The position numbers and the translations under genes are program-made. Of a DNA stretch of 51,066 nt, positions 15,597 through 25,304 are shown in pieces. Source of the DNA: Candidatus Protoclostridium stercorigallinarum (GTDB lineage: Bacteria; Bacillota; Clostridia; Christensenellales; Pumilibacteraceae); the NCBI GenBank assembly GCA_019113275.1, contig DXHS01000070.1, positions 1 through 51,066 of the forward strand, given 5' to 3'. The first letter of the stretch is position 1. Each line of letters begins with the position of its first letter. The notes beneath the pieces were generated by a model. It had not been told where the DNA came from. It saw only the letters and a list, made by a program, of their open reading frames with translations, and did not search any database.

Positions 15597-16451
15597 TCAC
15601 TCCACGAGGGTGCAGCCTTCGAGGGTGGGATCCGATTCGTCGCCCTCGCCGTAACGGTCCTCGAAGCGGTAGCCTTCGGGCAGTTCGCGCGGGGAGTAGC
15701 CCGTTATCGCGCGGAACATGCGGTTGAAATTGCGTATCGTGGTAAATCCCGTTTTTATGGAGAGTTCGGTCATGGACGCCTGAGGCTCCCGCCTGAGCAT
15801 CTCCACCGCGTGGCGTATACGCACGTTGTTGAGATATTGCGAGAAGGTCATGCCCATCTGTTTATGGAACAGGCGCGAGAAGTACGCTTCGCTGAACCCC
15901 GCGAATTCGCAGGCGCGCTCGAAGGAATATTCGTAATATTTATCCTCCACGTCGTCCAGCAGTTTTTTGAGCGTTTTCAGCCCGGCTTCGGCAGTCGGCT
16001 GCTCCGTGAGCTTTTCGTAACGCAGTACGTCGGATATCAGCAGCCGCGTGAGAGCGTTCGCCGCCTGGGCGTAAAACGGCTTTTTTTCTTTCAGCTCGCG
16101 CCGTATGTGCGAGTACGCCTCGGGTATGATGTCCGGGTGGGCGAGGACGGGGGAGGCGAGCCGCATCTTGCCCGCGGTCTCGCGCATCAGGCTCTCGTCG
16201 AATATGAATACGAGAAGGTAAGTCTCTTCCCGCGCTTTCATGTAATGTATCTCGCCGCTCTGTATGAACATCGAGCCGCCCGGAGAGAGGGTGTAGTTCT
16301 TTCCGCTGCAGAACACGTCGATGCTGCCGCGCTCGACGTATATCAGTTCGCAGTCGTAATGCCAGTGCAACAGATTGTGCGAGTTCCGGTATTTTCCGAC
16401 CCACACTTTTTCGTCGCCTTCGTACTTTCTCAGTTCGTGTTTGGCGGGCAT
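15597..16451 (-). CDS. AraC-family transcriptional regulator of the galactoside operon
   Basis: A 284-residue regulator. The N-terminal cupin sensor (about 30-100, with LHWHYDCELIYVERG) should bind a sugar. The C-terminal half holds two helix-turn-helix motifs (EFAGFSEAYFSRLFHKQMG and IKTGFTTIRNFNRMFRAITG). It is divergent from the beta-galactosidase gene with 132 bp between starts, so it very likely activates that operon. Its own promoter overlaps GTCAATA repeats, which suggests autoregulation. The ribosome binding site is AGGAGG. Confidence 0.9.
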   Translation of the reverse strand: MPAKHELRKYEGDEKVWVGKYRNSHNLLHWHYDCELIYVERGSIDVFCSGKNYTLSPGGSMFIQSGEIHYMKAREETYLLVFIFDESLMRETAGKMRLASPVLAHPDIIPEAYSHIRRELKEKKPFYAQAANALTRLLISDVLRYEKLTEQPTAEAGLKTLKKLLDDVEDKYYEYSFERACEFAGFSEAYFSRLFHKQMGMTFSQYLNNVRIRHAVEMLRREPQASMTELSIKTGFTTIRNFNRMFRAITGYSPRELPEGYRFEDRYGEGDESDPTLEGCTLVE

Positions 16452-16474
16452 GGTAACTTACCTCCTGTGTCTAA

Positions 16475-16516
16475 ATTATACGACGGAGGTCAATAAATGT
16501 CAATATTTTGTCAATA
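16475..16516 (-). promoter_or_regulatory. araC promoter overlapped by three GTCAATA repeats
   Basis: On the minus strand TTGACA (16503-16498), 17 nt, TATAAT (16480-16475). On the plus strand GTCAATA occurs at 16489, 16499 and 16510, spaced about one helical turn; each copy contains a possible -35 in reverse. These are probable AraC binding sites. Confidence 0.65.
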
Positions 16517-16545
16517 AATTTCTTTAATTCGGCAATTCGGTGTGT

Positions 16546-16556
16546 TATAATATAAT
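16546..16556 (+). promoter_or_regulatory. -10 region of the beta-galactosidase operon
   Basis: Two overlapping TATAAT boxes (16546-16551 and 16551-16556) with no good -35 box in front. This is typical of an activator-dependent promoter, with the GTCAATA repeats 30-60 bp upstream. Confidence 0.55.
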
Positions 16557-16583
16557 CAAGAAAATCTTAAAAGGGGATCATGT

Positions 16584-18980
16584 ATGATCAAGATCGATTT
16601 CAACAACGGCTGGAAATACGCGCATCTCGGCGCAGACGACTTCAAAGAAGTCACGCTTCCTCACGACGCGATGTTTTCCGAACCGCGCGGCGAAGACAAC
16701 CCGAGCGGCAAGAACGGCGCATACTTCGCGGGCGCCGATTACGAGTACGTCAAGACTTTCGTGCCCGACGAGGCATGGAAGGGCGAACGCGTGTTCGTCG
16801 AGTTCGAGAGCGTTTACCGTGCGCCCGAGGTGTATGTCAACGGAGAGCTCGTCGCGAGCCGTCCTTACGGCTATCTTCCCGTGAGCGCGGACATCACCGA
16901 TAAACTCGTATGGGGCAATGAGAACGAAGTGCGCGTCATCGCGCATAACGCCGAACAGCCGAACAGCAGATGGTACACCGGAGCGGGTCCTTACCGCCCC
17001 GCATATCTCTATGTCATGCCGAAGGAGCACATACTGCCTTACGGCGTCAGGATCAAAACCACCGATCACGAAAAGCGCGCGTTCTCGCTTTCCGTGGCGA
17101 CGAACGCCGCGGGCGAGGTGAGCGCCGAGATAAAGGACGGCGGCAAAGTGCTCTGGTCGGGCAAGGCGGAAACGGACGGCTCTTCTCCCGCGCTTCTTTC
17201 CGGCGAAGTCCCGGGCGCGGAACTGTGGTCGGCGGACAGCCCGTCTCTGTACACCCTCGAGGTGAAGTTCGGCGACGACAGCCGTGAGCTGAGCTTCGGC
17301 TTCCGCACGATAGAGTGGAGCGCAAAAACGGGTATCCTTATAAACGGCAAACGCGAGCTGCTCCGCGGCGCGTGCATACATCACGACAACGGTCCCATCG
17401 GTGCGATCGCGCATCCGTTCGCCGAAGAGCGCAAGGTAAAGCTGCTCAAAGAAGCGGGTTACAACGCTCTGCGCATGGCGCACAACCCCTGCTCGAAGGC
17501 GATCCTGGACGCGTGCGACAAATTAGGCATGTATGTGCTTGACGAATACGTCGATATGTGGTATATCCATAAGGATAAGTACGACTACGCGACGTATCAC
17601 GGCGATTGGTGGGAGCGCGACCTTAAAGACATCGTGGACAAGGATTACAGCCACCCGTCCGTCATCATGTATTCGACGGGCAACGAGGTCGCCGAAACGA
17701 GCGAGGAGCGCGGCATAAAACTCACCGAGGATATGACGAACTATCTCCACGAGCTGGATGACACCCGTCCCGTGACCTGCGGCGTCAACATCTTCTTCAA
17801 CTTCCTCTACTCCATGGGCATGGGGCAGTACAGCGACAAGAAGGCGGAGAAGAACGCCAAGCGTCAGGCGGAACAGGCAGCCAAAAAGAAGAAGAAAAAG
17901 GCGGTGGGCAGCGAGTTCTTCAACAACCTTGCGGGACTGCTCGGTGCGGGCTTCATGAAGTTCGGCGCGACGCTCCGCGGCAGCGACCGCAAAACGCGCG
18001 ACGCTTTCGCGAAAATGGACATCGCCGGCTACAACTACGGTATCAAACGCTATAAGAAGGACGTCAAAAAATATCCCGACCGTATCATCCTCGGGAGCGA
18101 GACGTTCAATGCGGACGCATATAAGTTCTGGGAATTCGCCAAGACCCATCCCGCGCTCGTGGGCGATTTCGTCTGGGCGGGCATGGATTACGTCGGCGAA
18201 GTCGGCATAGGCAGCTGGGTATACGAGGATCATACCAGCGACTTCATGGGCGGCGCCGGCTGGCTGACCGCGGGCAGCGGCAGAGTGGACATCAACGGCG
18301 GGCTGCTCGGCGAAGCGGCATACACCCGCGTGGCGTTCGAACTCGATAAGCTGCGCCTTGCGGTGATACCCGCTCACCATGCGGGCAAGAAGCATTCGCC
18401 CTCGGCATGGAAGCACACCAACTCACTGGAAAGCTGGTCTTACGACGGCTGCGAAGGAGTCAGGACCAAGGCGGAGGTGTACGCCCGCGCTTACCGCGTG
18501 GAGCTTTACCTCAACGGCAAAAAGGTCGGCGGCAAAAAGCTGGGCGACGACTGCCGCGCGGTCATACCCGTGCGTTACGAACCGGGCACGCTGACCGCGG
18601 TGTCTTACGACGAAAAGGGCAACGAGATCGCCCGCACGTCGCTCGTGAGCGCGGGCAAGGATACGGTGCTCGAAGCCTTCCCCGAAGAGAAGGAGATAGG
18701 CGCAGGCGACCTGGCGTATGTTCGGCTCAAATACACCGACGGAGCGGGAACGCTCAAACCCACGACGCGCAGCCGCATAACGGTGACGAACGTCGAGGGC
18801 GGCGAGCTGATCGCTCTCGGACACGCCTGCCCCTACAATCCCGACGGATTCGGCGGCAAGGATACAGATACATATCTCGGCGAGGCGCTCGCGGTAGTGC
18901 GCCCGACGGGCAAAGGAAAGATAAAAATTACGGCAGAGAGCGAATACGGCTCGGCGACGGCGGAGATCGACGTCGTATAA
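16584..18980 (+). CDS. Glycoside hydrolase family 2, probable beta-galactosidase
   Basis: A 798-residue cytoplasmic enzyme without signal peptide. It has the GH2 order: sugar-binding jelly roll, Ig-like domain, TIM barrel (about 255-560), then C-terminal domains. The acid/base is Glu368 in STGNEVAE and the nucleophile is Glu506 in GSETFN. It leads a Leloir operon, so release of galactose from beta-galactosides is the likely role. An odd lysine-rich insert (about 418-441, with KKKKKK) interrupts the barrel between the two catalytic residues. The ribosome binding site is AAGGGGA. Confidence 0.9.
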   Translation: MIKIDFNNGWKYAHLGADDFKEVTLPHDAMFSEPRGEDNPSGKNGAYFAGADYEYVKTFVPDEAWKGERVFVEFESVYRAPEVYVNGELVASRPYGYLPVSADITDKLVWGNENEVRVIAHNAEQPNSRWYTGAGPYRPAYLYVMPKEHILPYGVRIKTTDHEKRAFSLSVATNAAGEVSAEIKDGGKVLWSGKAETDGSSPALLSGEVPGAELWSADSPSLYTLEVKFGDDSRELSFGFRTIEWSAKTGILINGKRELLRGACIHHDNGPIGAIAHPFAEERKVKLLKEAGYNALRMAHNPCSKAILDACDKLGMYVLDEYVDMWYIHKDKYDYATYHGDWWERDLKDIVDKDYSHPSVIMYSTGNEVAETSEERGIKLTEDMTNYLHELDDTRPVTCGVNIFFNFLYSMGMGQYSDKKAEKNAKRQAEQAAKKKKKKAVGSEFFNNLAGLLGAGFMKFGATLRGSDRKTRDAFAKMDIAGYNYGIKRYKKDVKKYPDRIILGSETFNADAYKFWEFAKTHPALVGDFVWAGMDYVGEVGIGSWVYEDHTSDFMGGAGWLTAGSGRVDINGGLLGEAAYTRVAFELDKLRLAVIPAHHAGKKHSPSAWKHTNSLESWSYDGCEGVRTKAEVYARAYRVELYLNGKKVGGKKLGDDCRAVIPVRYEPGTLTAVSYDEKGNEIARTSLVSAGKDTVLEAFPEEKEIGAGDLAYVRLKYTDGAGTLKPTTRSRITVTNVEGGELIALGHACPYNPDGFGGKDTDTYLGEALAVVRPTGKGKIKITAESEYGSATAEIDVV

Positions 18981-19004
18981 GAGCCGCGCGGCTCGGAGGT
19001 GACG

Positions 19005-19880
19005 ATGCAGACAGAGATAGGCGGCAAAGAGCTGCGCGCGGTGATAGATACTTACGGCGGTAAAGTCGTCAGGCTTTACCGCCCGGGCGGCAGAGAATAC
19101 ATATGGCGCGAAACGTACTGCTACTGGCCGGACAGGGCGGGGGTGCTTTTCCCCACCTGCGGCAGAGTGTACGAAGAACGTATGACGTACCGCGGGAAAA
19201 GCTACCCGCTGCCGCTGCACGGCGTGGCGTATACGTCCGAGATGCGCATAGTCTCCCGCACCGACGATTCGGTCACGCTTGAACTCAAAGGCGGCGGCGA
19301 CGACAAATATCCCTTTCCGTACACGCTGAGGGTGATATGGTCGGTGCGCGGGTCCGTGCTGTCGATGACCGCGGAAGCGACGAACGAAGGCGACGAGGAC
19401 ATGTATTGCGCGTTCGGTTTCCACCCGTGGATGAACGTGCCCATCGATCCGAGCCGCTCTTTCGAAGATTATTACGTGACTTTCCCGAACGCGGGAGATG
19501 TGCGCCGCTGCGTTATGAGCGCGGGCGTGCTTGATACCGGCGTGCGGGAAGAGTACCCGACGGACGGCGGGAAACTTCGCCTGCGTCATTCGCTGTTCGA
19601 CGACGACGCGCTCATGTTGGAGGGAACGGGCGGCGTCGCGGTCATCGGTTGCGGCAGCGGCGAAGAGTACGTATTTACTTACGACAAAATGCCGTACATC
19701 GGATTCTGGCATCTCGAGAAGAAGGAAGTGCCTTTCCTTTGCCTCGAGCCCATGACGGCGCTTCCCGGCAGGGAGGGGGTCGTAGAGGATTGGAACACTC
19801 GCCCGGATATAACGAAAGTGGCTGCGGGCGGAAAAACTTATGCGCGCGCTACGCTTGAAGTGCGCAGGGGAGGAAATTAA
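19005..19880 (+). CDS. galM: Aldose 1-epimerase (mutarotase) family protein
   Basis: A 291-residue GalM-like protein that should convert beta- to alpha-galactose for GalK. His72 (LHGVAY), His140 (GFHPW) and Glu248 (LEPMTALPG) fit the catalytic residues of the family. The branch resembles the LacX/YphB-type mutarotases more than E. coli GalM. The ATG at 19005 follows GGAGG by 5 nt; the track's GTG at 18999 overlaps that ribosome binding site. The stop codon abuts the galK-galT start. Confidence 0.88.
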   Translation: MQTEIGGKELRAVIDTYGGKVVRLYRPGGREYIWRETYCYWPDRAGVLFPTCGRVYEERMTYRGKSYPLPLHGVAYTSEMRIVSRTDDSVTLELKGGGDDKYPFPYTLRVIWSVRGSVLSMTAEATNEGDEDMYCAFGFHPWMNVPIDPSRSFEDYYVTFPNAGDVRRCVMSAGVLDTGVREEYPTDGGKLRLRHSLFDDDALMLEGTGGVAVIGCGSGEEYVFTYDKMPYIGFWHLEKKEVPFLCLEPMTALPGREGVVEDWNTRPDITKVAAGGKTYARATLEVRRGGN

Positions 19881-22502
19881 ATGACGAGAGAGGAGAACAT
19901 ACGGCTTTTCGAGCGGCTGTACGGAGCCGTATGCACCGACTGCTGGTCGGCTGCCGGCAGGGTGAACATAATCGGCGAGCACGTCGATTATTGCGGAGGT
20001 AAGGTGCTCCCCGCGGCGCTCAATCTGCGCTGCGAGGTGTATTCCCGGGCAAACGGGACGGACAAGATCAGGATCGCCGCGACGACGTTCAAACGCGTGG
20101 AAACGCTGGACATCGGCGCGCTGGATTCCTACCGTCATCTCGAATGGGGCAATTACCAGGCGGGAGTGGCGCACATCATGAAGAGCGAAGGGTACGGGCT
20201 CGTCGGCTGCGATCTGTTGTTCGACAGCACGGTGCCTTTCGGCAGCGGGCTTTCCAGCTCAGCGGCGATAGAAGTGGCTACCGCCGTCGCCCTCGCGGGA
20301 GTGGCGGGCGCGGAGCTCGACCCCGTAAAAGCCGCGATCATGGCGCAGCGCGCCGAGCGCGAATATTGCGGCGTGAACTGCGGCATCATGGACCAGTTCG
20401 CGAGCGCGATGGGCAAAAAGGATTGCGCCGTGCTGCTCGACTGCAAGACGTTGGATTACGAATACGTCCCGCTCGATCTCGGCGATCACGTCATGGTGAT
20501 AGCGGACAGCAACAAGCGCCATTCGCTCGCGGACGGCAAGTACAACGAGCGCCGCAGCGAGACGGAAGAGGGTCTGAACGCTCTTAAACCTTTCCTCGGC
20601 GTGAGCTGCCTGGCGGAAGTCACGCCCGCGCAGTTTGACAGCTACCGTCATCTGCTCTCTCCCGTCGTGGCAAAGCGGGTGGAGCACGTCGTGAACGAGT
20701 GCGACAGGGTGCGCCGCGCCGTCGAGGCGTTGAAGAGCGGCGATATAGCCGTTCTCGGAAAGCTGCTCAACGAGTCCCACGCTTCGCTGTCCTCGCTGTA
20801 CGAGGTGACGGGCGTCGAGCTGGATACGCTCACGGACATCGCGAGGAACGAGGAAGGCTGCATAGGTTCGCGCATGATAGGCGCGGGCTTCGGCGGCTGC
20901 GCGATATCCCTCGTTCGTAAAGACAAAGCGGCGGCGTTCGTGAAGAATGTCGGCAAAAAATACAAAAAGGCGATAGGCTACGCGCCTTCGTTCTATACTA
21001 CGTTCATCGACGACGGCATAAAGCGCGAACACCTTTCGGGTCAGTATATATCCGACCTCGTGCATTACGCCGAAAAGAAACTCGGTCTTAAAAAAGAGGA
21101 CCGTACTTACGCGATCAACCGCTTGCTGCGGTATATAGGCGAGGAGTCTTTCGAGGAAAAGGCGCCCTGCCTCGGCGACGGCGCTACGGCGGCTGACGTC
21201 ATCCGTCCGCTCGGCGAGCTCGCTCTCGCCGCGCACCCGGGCGAGGACGAAGAGCAGGTGCAGTCCGAACTGTTCGACTGCGTGTCCCTTTCTCCTTCCG
21301 AAGTCGTCCGTTCCTTCCGCTCGCGGTACCGCCGAGATCCCGAAAAGGCGTTTGACGAATTTTACGACTACTGCGTCGCCTGCGACTACGTCAAGAGCGC
21401 GGCGATAGCCCGCAACAAGTTCTGGGTGGCGGAGGGCACGAGGCGCGAGGTGCAGGTGACGATAAACCTCTCCAAGCCCGAGAAGAACAACAAGCAGACC
21501 GCGAAGCTGCGCAACGTATCTTCGGGATATCCGAAGTGCATGATATGCGCCGAAAACGAGGGTTATGCGGGGCAGGGGCGCTGCCGTCAGACGCTGCGCA
21601 CAGTGCCGCTCGCTCTCGGCGGCGGGGAGTGGTTCTGGCAGTTCTCGCCTTACGCGTACTTCTACCAGCACGGTATCGCGATCAACCGCACGCACACTCC
21701 CATGGTGCTGGACGACACGGTCGTGGATAAACTCGCCGACTTCGTGACTTACGCGCCGCAGTACTTCATCGGCTGCAATGCGCCGCTGCCCATAGTGGGC
21801 GGCTCCATACTCGCTCACGAGCATTTCCAGGGCGGCAAGTATTTCTTCCCGATGTTCGGCTGCGGCGACCGCAAAACGTATAAGCTCGTGGGCGCGAAGG
21901 TATCCGTCGTCGATTGGTACAACAGCGTGGTATGTATCCGCACGGCGGACAGGCACAAGCTGCGCGCGCTCGGCAACCGCATAGTGCATGCGTGGAACGA
22001 ATATTCCGCGCCCGAGCTGGATATCGTCGCGAACGACGGCGAGCAGCACAACACCGCGACGCTCATCATGCGCCGCGACGGCGATGACTATCTGCTTTAC
22101 GCCATACTTCGCAACAACAGGTGCGACGAGCGTTACCCCGACGGTATCTTCCACGTCCATCCCGAATACATGAACATCAAGAGCGAGTCCATAGGGCTCA
22201 TCGAGGCGATGGGCATGTTCATCCTGCCCGCGCGGCTCGACCGCCAGCTCGCCGAAGTGGCAAAACTTCTCACGGGCGAGCGCAAGGAGATCGGCGAGGA
22301 TATCGCCGTCCATCGCGGCATGGCGCAGAAGCTGATATCCGATTACGGCATGTCGCTCACGCCCGAAGAGGCGGAGCGCGCGGTGCGCGGCGCGGTGGAT
22401 CACGCCTGCGAATGTATACTCGGTAACACCGCGGTGTTCAAAGAGGACGAGCGCGGAGAAGCGGCGTTCGAAGCCTTCGTGCGCAAGACTTTCGATATCT
22501 GA
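19881..22502 (+). CDS. galK-galT: Galactokinase - galactose-1-phosphate uridylyltransferase fusion
   Basis: An 873-residue single chain with two Leloir enzymes. Residues 1-385 are a complete galactokinase of the GHMP family: [15 protein letters not shown] (26-40), the ATP loop [11 protein letters not shown] (119-129) and GAGFGGCAI (335-343). Residues about 388-873 are a complete class II (Firmicute-type) GalT, with the active site AHEHFQGG (645-652) and a length near the stand-alone enzyme. No stop, frameshift or obvious linker separates them. Galactose would be phosphorylated and exchanged onto UDP without leaving the protein. It lies directly after galM and before galE. Confidence 0.93.
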   Translation: MTREENIRLFERLYGAVCTDCWSAAGRVNIIGEHVDYCGGKVLPAALNLRCEVYSRANGTDKIRIAATTFKRVETLDIGALDSYRHLEWGNYQAGVAHIMKSEGYGLVGCDLLFDSTVPFGSGLSSSAAIEVATAVALAGVAGAELDPVKAAIMAQRAEREYCGVNCGIMDQFASAMGKKDCAVLLDCKTLDYEYVPLDLGDHVMVIADSNKRHSLADGKYNERRSETEEGLNALKPFLGVSCLAEVTPAQFDSYRHLLSPVVAKRVEHVVNECDRVRRAVEALKSGDIAVLGKLLNESHASLSSLYEVTGVELDTLTDIARNEEGCIGSRMIGAGFGGCAISLVRKDKAAAFVKNVGKKYKKAIGYAPSFYTTFIDDGIKREHLSGQYISDLVHYAEKKLGLKKEDRTYAINRLLRYIGEESFEEKAPCLGDGATAADVIRPLGELALAAHPGEDEEQVQSELFDCVSLSPSEVVRSFRSRYRRDPEKAFDEFYDYCVACDYVKSAAIARNKFWVAEGTRREVQVTINLSKPEKNNKQTAKLRNVSSGYPKCMICAENEGYAGQGRCRQTLRTVPLALGGGEWFWQFSPYAYFYQHGIAINRTHTPMVLDDTVVDKLADFVTYAPQYFIGCNAPLPIVGGSILAHEHFQGGKYFFPMFGCGDRKTYKLVGAKVSVVDWYNSVVCIRTADRHKLRALGNRIVHAWNEYSAPELDIVANDGEQHNTATLIMRRDGDDYLLYAILRNNRCDERYPDGIFHVHPEYMNIKSESIGLIEAMGMFILPARLDRQLAEVAKLLTGERKEIGEDIAVHRGMAQKLISDYGMSLTPEEAERAVRGAVDHACECILGNTAVFKEDERGEAAFEAFVRKTFDI

Positions 22503-22539
22503 TATGTGCGGCGGGCATGCCCGCAAAGGAGAGGAGCAT

Positions 22540-23559
22540 ATGAAAACGATACTTGTTACGGGCGGCGCGGGCTTTATAGGCTCGCACACCGTAGTGGAAC
22601 TGCTCGACGGCGGTTACGGCGTAGTCGTGGTCGACGACCTCGTCAATTCCTGCGAAGAGGCTCTGCGCCGCGTGCGCAAGATAACGGGGAAGGACTTTAA
22701 GTTCTATAACGCCGATGTGCGCGACCGCGAAGCGATGGAGAAGATATTCTCCGAAAACGATATCTCCGCGGTGATCCACTTCGCGGGCCTCAAAGCGGTG
22801 GGCGAGAGCTGCCGCAAGCCGCTCGAATATTACGACAACAATATCTACGGCACGCTCGTGCTGCTCGAGACCATGCGCGCACACGACGTAAAGACCATCG
22901 TGTTCTCGTCGTCGGCTACGGTATACGGCGTGCCCGAGCGTCTCCCGCTCGACGAGAGTTGCCGCACGGGCGGCGTGACCAATCCTTACGGCGCGACGAA
23001 GTATTACCTCGAGGGCATACTTACCGACGTGTGGAAGGCGGATAACTCGTGGAACGTCATACTTCTGCGTTACTTCAACCCCGTGGGCGCGCACGAGAGC
23101 GGGCTCATCGGCGAGGACCCCAAAGGCATACCCAATAACCTCATGCCTTACGTCGCGCAGGTGGCTACTGGCAAGCTGGATAAGATACGCGTGTTCGGCA
23201 ACGATTACGACACCCCCGACGGTACGGGCGTGCGCGACTATATCCATGTCGTGGATCTCGCGCGCGGGCACATCGCGGCTCTCTCTCACGTCACAGAGCC
23301 GGGCGTGCATATCTACAACCTCGGCACGGGCAAGGGTTACAGCGTGCTCGATCTCATCCACGCGTTCGAAAAGGCATGCGGCAAAACTCTGCCTTACGAG
23401 ATAGTCGCGCGCCGTCCCGGCGACGTGGACGCGAACTACGCCTGTCCGGACAAAGCCGCCCGCGACCTCGGCTGGCATGCCGAGTACGATCTCGAGCGCA
23501 TGTGCGCGGACCAGTGGCGCTGGCAGTCCCGCAACCCGTTCGGTTATTCCGACAAATAA
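22540..23559 (+). CDS. galE: UDP-glucose 4-epimerase
   Basis: A 339-residue short-chain dehydrogenase fold enzyme that interconverts UDP-galactose and UDP-glucose. The NAD-binding loop is GGAGFIGSH and the catalytic Tyr-x3-Lys is YGATK (Tyr150, Lys154), with the Ser cluster SSSATVYG in front. It is the last gene of the Leloir operon. The start at 22540 follows AAGGAGAGGAG; the track start at 22504 would begin inside the ribosome binding region. Confidence 0.95.
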   Translation: MKTILVTGGAGFIGSHTVVELLDGGYGVVVVDDLVNSCEEALRRVRKITGKDFKFYNADVRDREAMEKIFSENDISAVIHFAGLKAVGESCRKPLEYYDNNIYGTLVLLETMRAHDVKTIVFSSSATVYGVPERLPLDESCRTGGVTNPYGATKYYLEGILTDVWKADNSWNVILLRYFNPVGAHESGLIGEDPKGIPNNLMPYVAQVATGKLDKIRVFGNDYDTPDGTGVRDYIHVVDLARGHIAALSHVTEPGVHIYNLGTGKGYSVLDLIHAFEKACGKTLPYEIVARRPGDVDANYACPDKAARDLGWHAEYDLERMCADQWRWQSRNPFGYSDK

Positions 23560-23589
23560 ATATACGGAACTACGGCATGAGCCGCCATG

Positions 23590-23626
23590 AAGAGAGCTCC
23601 TCATCGGACCGAGGGGGCTCTCTTTT
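23590..23626 (+). terminator. Terminator of the Leloir operon
   Basis: AAGAGAGC..CCTC / GAGG..GCTCTCTT hairpin followed by TTC, 30 nt after the galE stop. Confidence 0.8.
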
Positions 23627-23880
23627 CGCGTATCTCGGGGGAGTCGAACCGTCATTAGTACGGATACCGACTGCCGATCCGCCCGCTCATATCCGCATTT
23701 CGGGCGAATGCTTTTTCGCCCCCCCCGTCGGTCGGGAGCGGAAAATTCGGGTACATCGTTTTGCCGCACCCGAATTATTCGGGGACGATTTTTGCGAAAG
23801 TGCCTTAAAACGCTTTATTTATTTATCAAAATAAAGTATAATATCCGGGTAATATTCCTTTTACGTCAGGAGGGACGATA
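23627..23880 (+). other. Intergenic region with two hairpins and the ABC-operon promoter
   Basis: No gene is seen here. It holds GGGCGAA/TTCGCCC (23702-23721, next to a run of eight C) and AATTCGGGT/ACCCGAATT (23744-23776). A -10 box TATAAT lies at 23837-23842 with only a weak -35 (TTTATT), and AGGAGGGA precedes the start at 23881. The hairpins may be a leader or unrelated; no known riboswitch was recognised. Confidence 0.5.
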
Positions 23881-24648
23881 ATGAAGAAGATACTTACAGC
23901 CGTTCTTTGCGCGGTACTTTGCCTCGGAACGGTCGTCGCTCTGCCTCTCGGCTTTGCCGGCTGCGGAGACGATAACACCATAGTGGTGGGTTATACGCTT
24001 TACGAGCCGATGAACTATGAAGAAAACGGCGAGCTCACGGGTCACGATACCGAGCTTGCCGAGCTTGTCCTCGGCGAAATGCTCGGCTATGATGTCGAAT
24101 TTCAGATAATACAGTGGGATTACAAAGTCATGGAGCTCAATTCGGGCAATATAGACGTTATCTGGAACGGTATGACGATAACCGACGAGCTTAAAGATGC
24201 CATACTTATTTCCGACCCGTACATGGTCAACCAGCAGGTCCTCGTCGCGCCGAATGACGAGCTTGCGGATTATACCGACGCGTCCGATCTTGTCGGAGTG
24301 AAAGTCGCTGTAGAGAGCGGCAGCGCGGCTGACGCGCTTGTAACGGAGATAGAAGGCATTTCGGATAAGGACATCATGCGCGCCGAGTCTCAGTCGAAGG
24401 CTCTTATGGAAGTAAAATCCGGTGCGTCCGATGTCGCTGTCATCGATATAACCATGGCGCAGTCCATGACGGGCGAAGGAACGAGCTATGCCGATATCGG
24501 TTACAAGAAAATCGGTTTCGCAGAAGAGCAGTACGGTGTCGGCGTCAGGAAAGAGGATACCGAGCTTTGCGATAAGATCAACGAGGCGCTTGCCGAACTC
24601 AAAGAGGACGGTACGCTGGACGAGCTTTACCAAAAATATCTCGGGTGA
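23881..24648 (+). CDS. Amino-acid ABC transporter substrate-binding lipoprotein
   Basis: A 255-residue type 3 solute-binding protein (SBP_bac_3). The lipobox is FAGC (Cys about 28). The mature domain starts IVVGYTLYEPMNYEENG and has the family's GHDTELAELV and late YGVGVRKED segments, as in polar amino-acid binding proteins. It captures the substrate outside the membrane and hands it to the permease encoded 11 nt downstream. Confidence 0.92.
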   Translation: MKKILTAVLCAVLCLGTVVALPLGFAGCGDDNTIVVGYTLYEPMNYEENGELTGHDTELAELVLGEMLGYDVEFQIIQWDYKVMELNSGNIDVIWNGMTITDELKDAILISDPYMVNQQVLVAPNDELADYTDASDLVGVKVAVESGSAADALVTEIEGISDKDIMRAESQSKALMEVKSGASDVAVIDITMAQSMTGEGTSYADIGYKKIGFAEEQYGVGVRKEDTELCDKINEALAELKEDGTLDELYQKYLG

Positions 24649-24659
24649 GAGGTTGACCG

Positions 24660-25301
24660 ATGTTTGTTGAAGTAACGCTGTCGCTGCTCGAAGGCTTCGG
24701 CACGACATGCCTGATATTCATCGTCACGCTTGCGGCGTCGCTCGTGCTCGGGCTGATAATAGCTTTCGGTACGATGTCGCGCTTCAAGTGGCTCAAAGCG
24801 ATACTCAAAACCGTGATCTGGATCATCAGGGGCACGCCCTTGATGCTCCAGGTCATGGTCATTTTCTACGTCCCGGGATTTGCTTTCCGCGTGACGCTTT
24901 TCCCGCGCCTCGTGGCGGTGTTTATCGCGTTCATAATCAATTATTCCTGCTATTTTTCGGAGATATACCGCGGCGGGATAGAGAGCATAAGCAAAGGACA
25001 GTATGAAGCGGGGCAGGTGCTCGGCATGACGCGAACGCAGATATTTTTCCGCGTCGTGCTCGTGCAGGTGATAAAACACATCATTCCGCCCATGTCCAAC
25101 GAGATAATGACGCTCGTCAAAGATACGTCGCTCGCGCGCGTCATACTCGTAGAAGAGATCATCAAGCATGCCGAAGACTTCATCATGCGGGGCATAGTAT
25201 GGCCGCTGTTCTACAGTGCGGTGTTCTACCTCGTGTTCGTCGGGGTGCTCACATTGGTGTTCAGATACGCAGAAAAGAAACTGAGTTATTTCAAGGTGTA
25301 G
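24660..25301 (+). CDS. Amino-acid ABC transporter permease
   Basis: A 213-residue HisM/GlnP-type permease with about five membrane helices. The EAA loop that contacts the ATPase is visible as YEAGQVLGMTRTQIFFRVVL. Only one permease gene is present, so it probably works as a homodimer. Confidence 0.93.
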   Translation: MFVEVTLSLLEGFGTTCLIFIVTLAASLVLGLIIAFGTMSRFKWLKAILKTVIWIIRGTPLMLQVMVIFYVPGFAFRVTLFPRLVAVFIAFIINYSCYFSEIYRGGIESISKGQYEAGQVLGMTRTQIFFRVVLVQVIKHIIPPMSNEIMTLVKDTSLARVILVEEIIKHAEDFIMRGIVWPLFYSAVFYLVFVGVLTLVFRYAEKKLSYFKV

Positions 25302-25304
25302 GCT

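Noticed and set aside
18423-20174. 583-residue minus-strand ORF
   Set aside because: Shadow of the beta-galactosidase and mutarotase genes; no ribosome binding site and no domain.
20259-22589. 776-residue minus-strand ORF
   Set aside because: It is the antisense shadow of galK-galT. GC-rich codons of the true gene leave the opposite frame free of stops; the translation is compositionally biased and matches nothing.
23630-23660. tRNA-like fragment GGGGGAGTCGAACCGT downstream of galE
   Set aside because: No partner stems could be found to complete a tRNA on either strand; it is too short to call.
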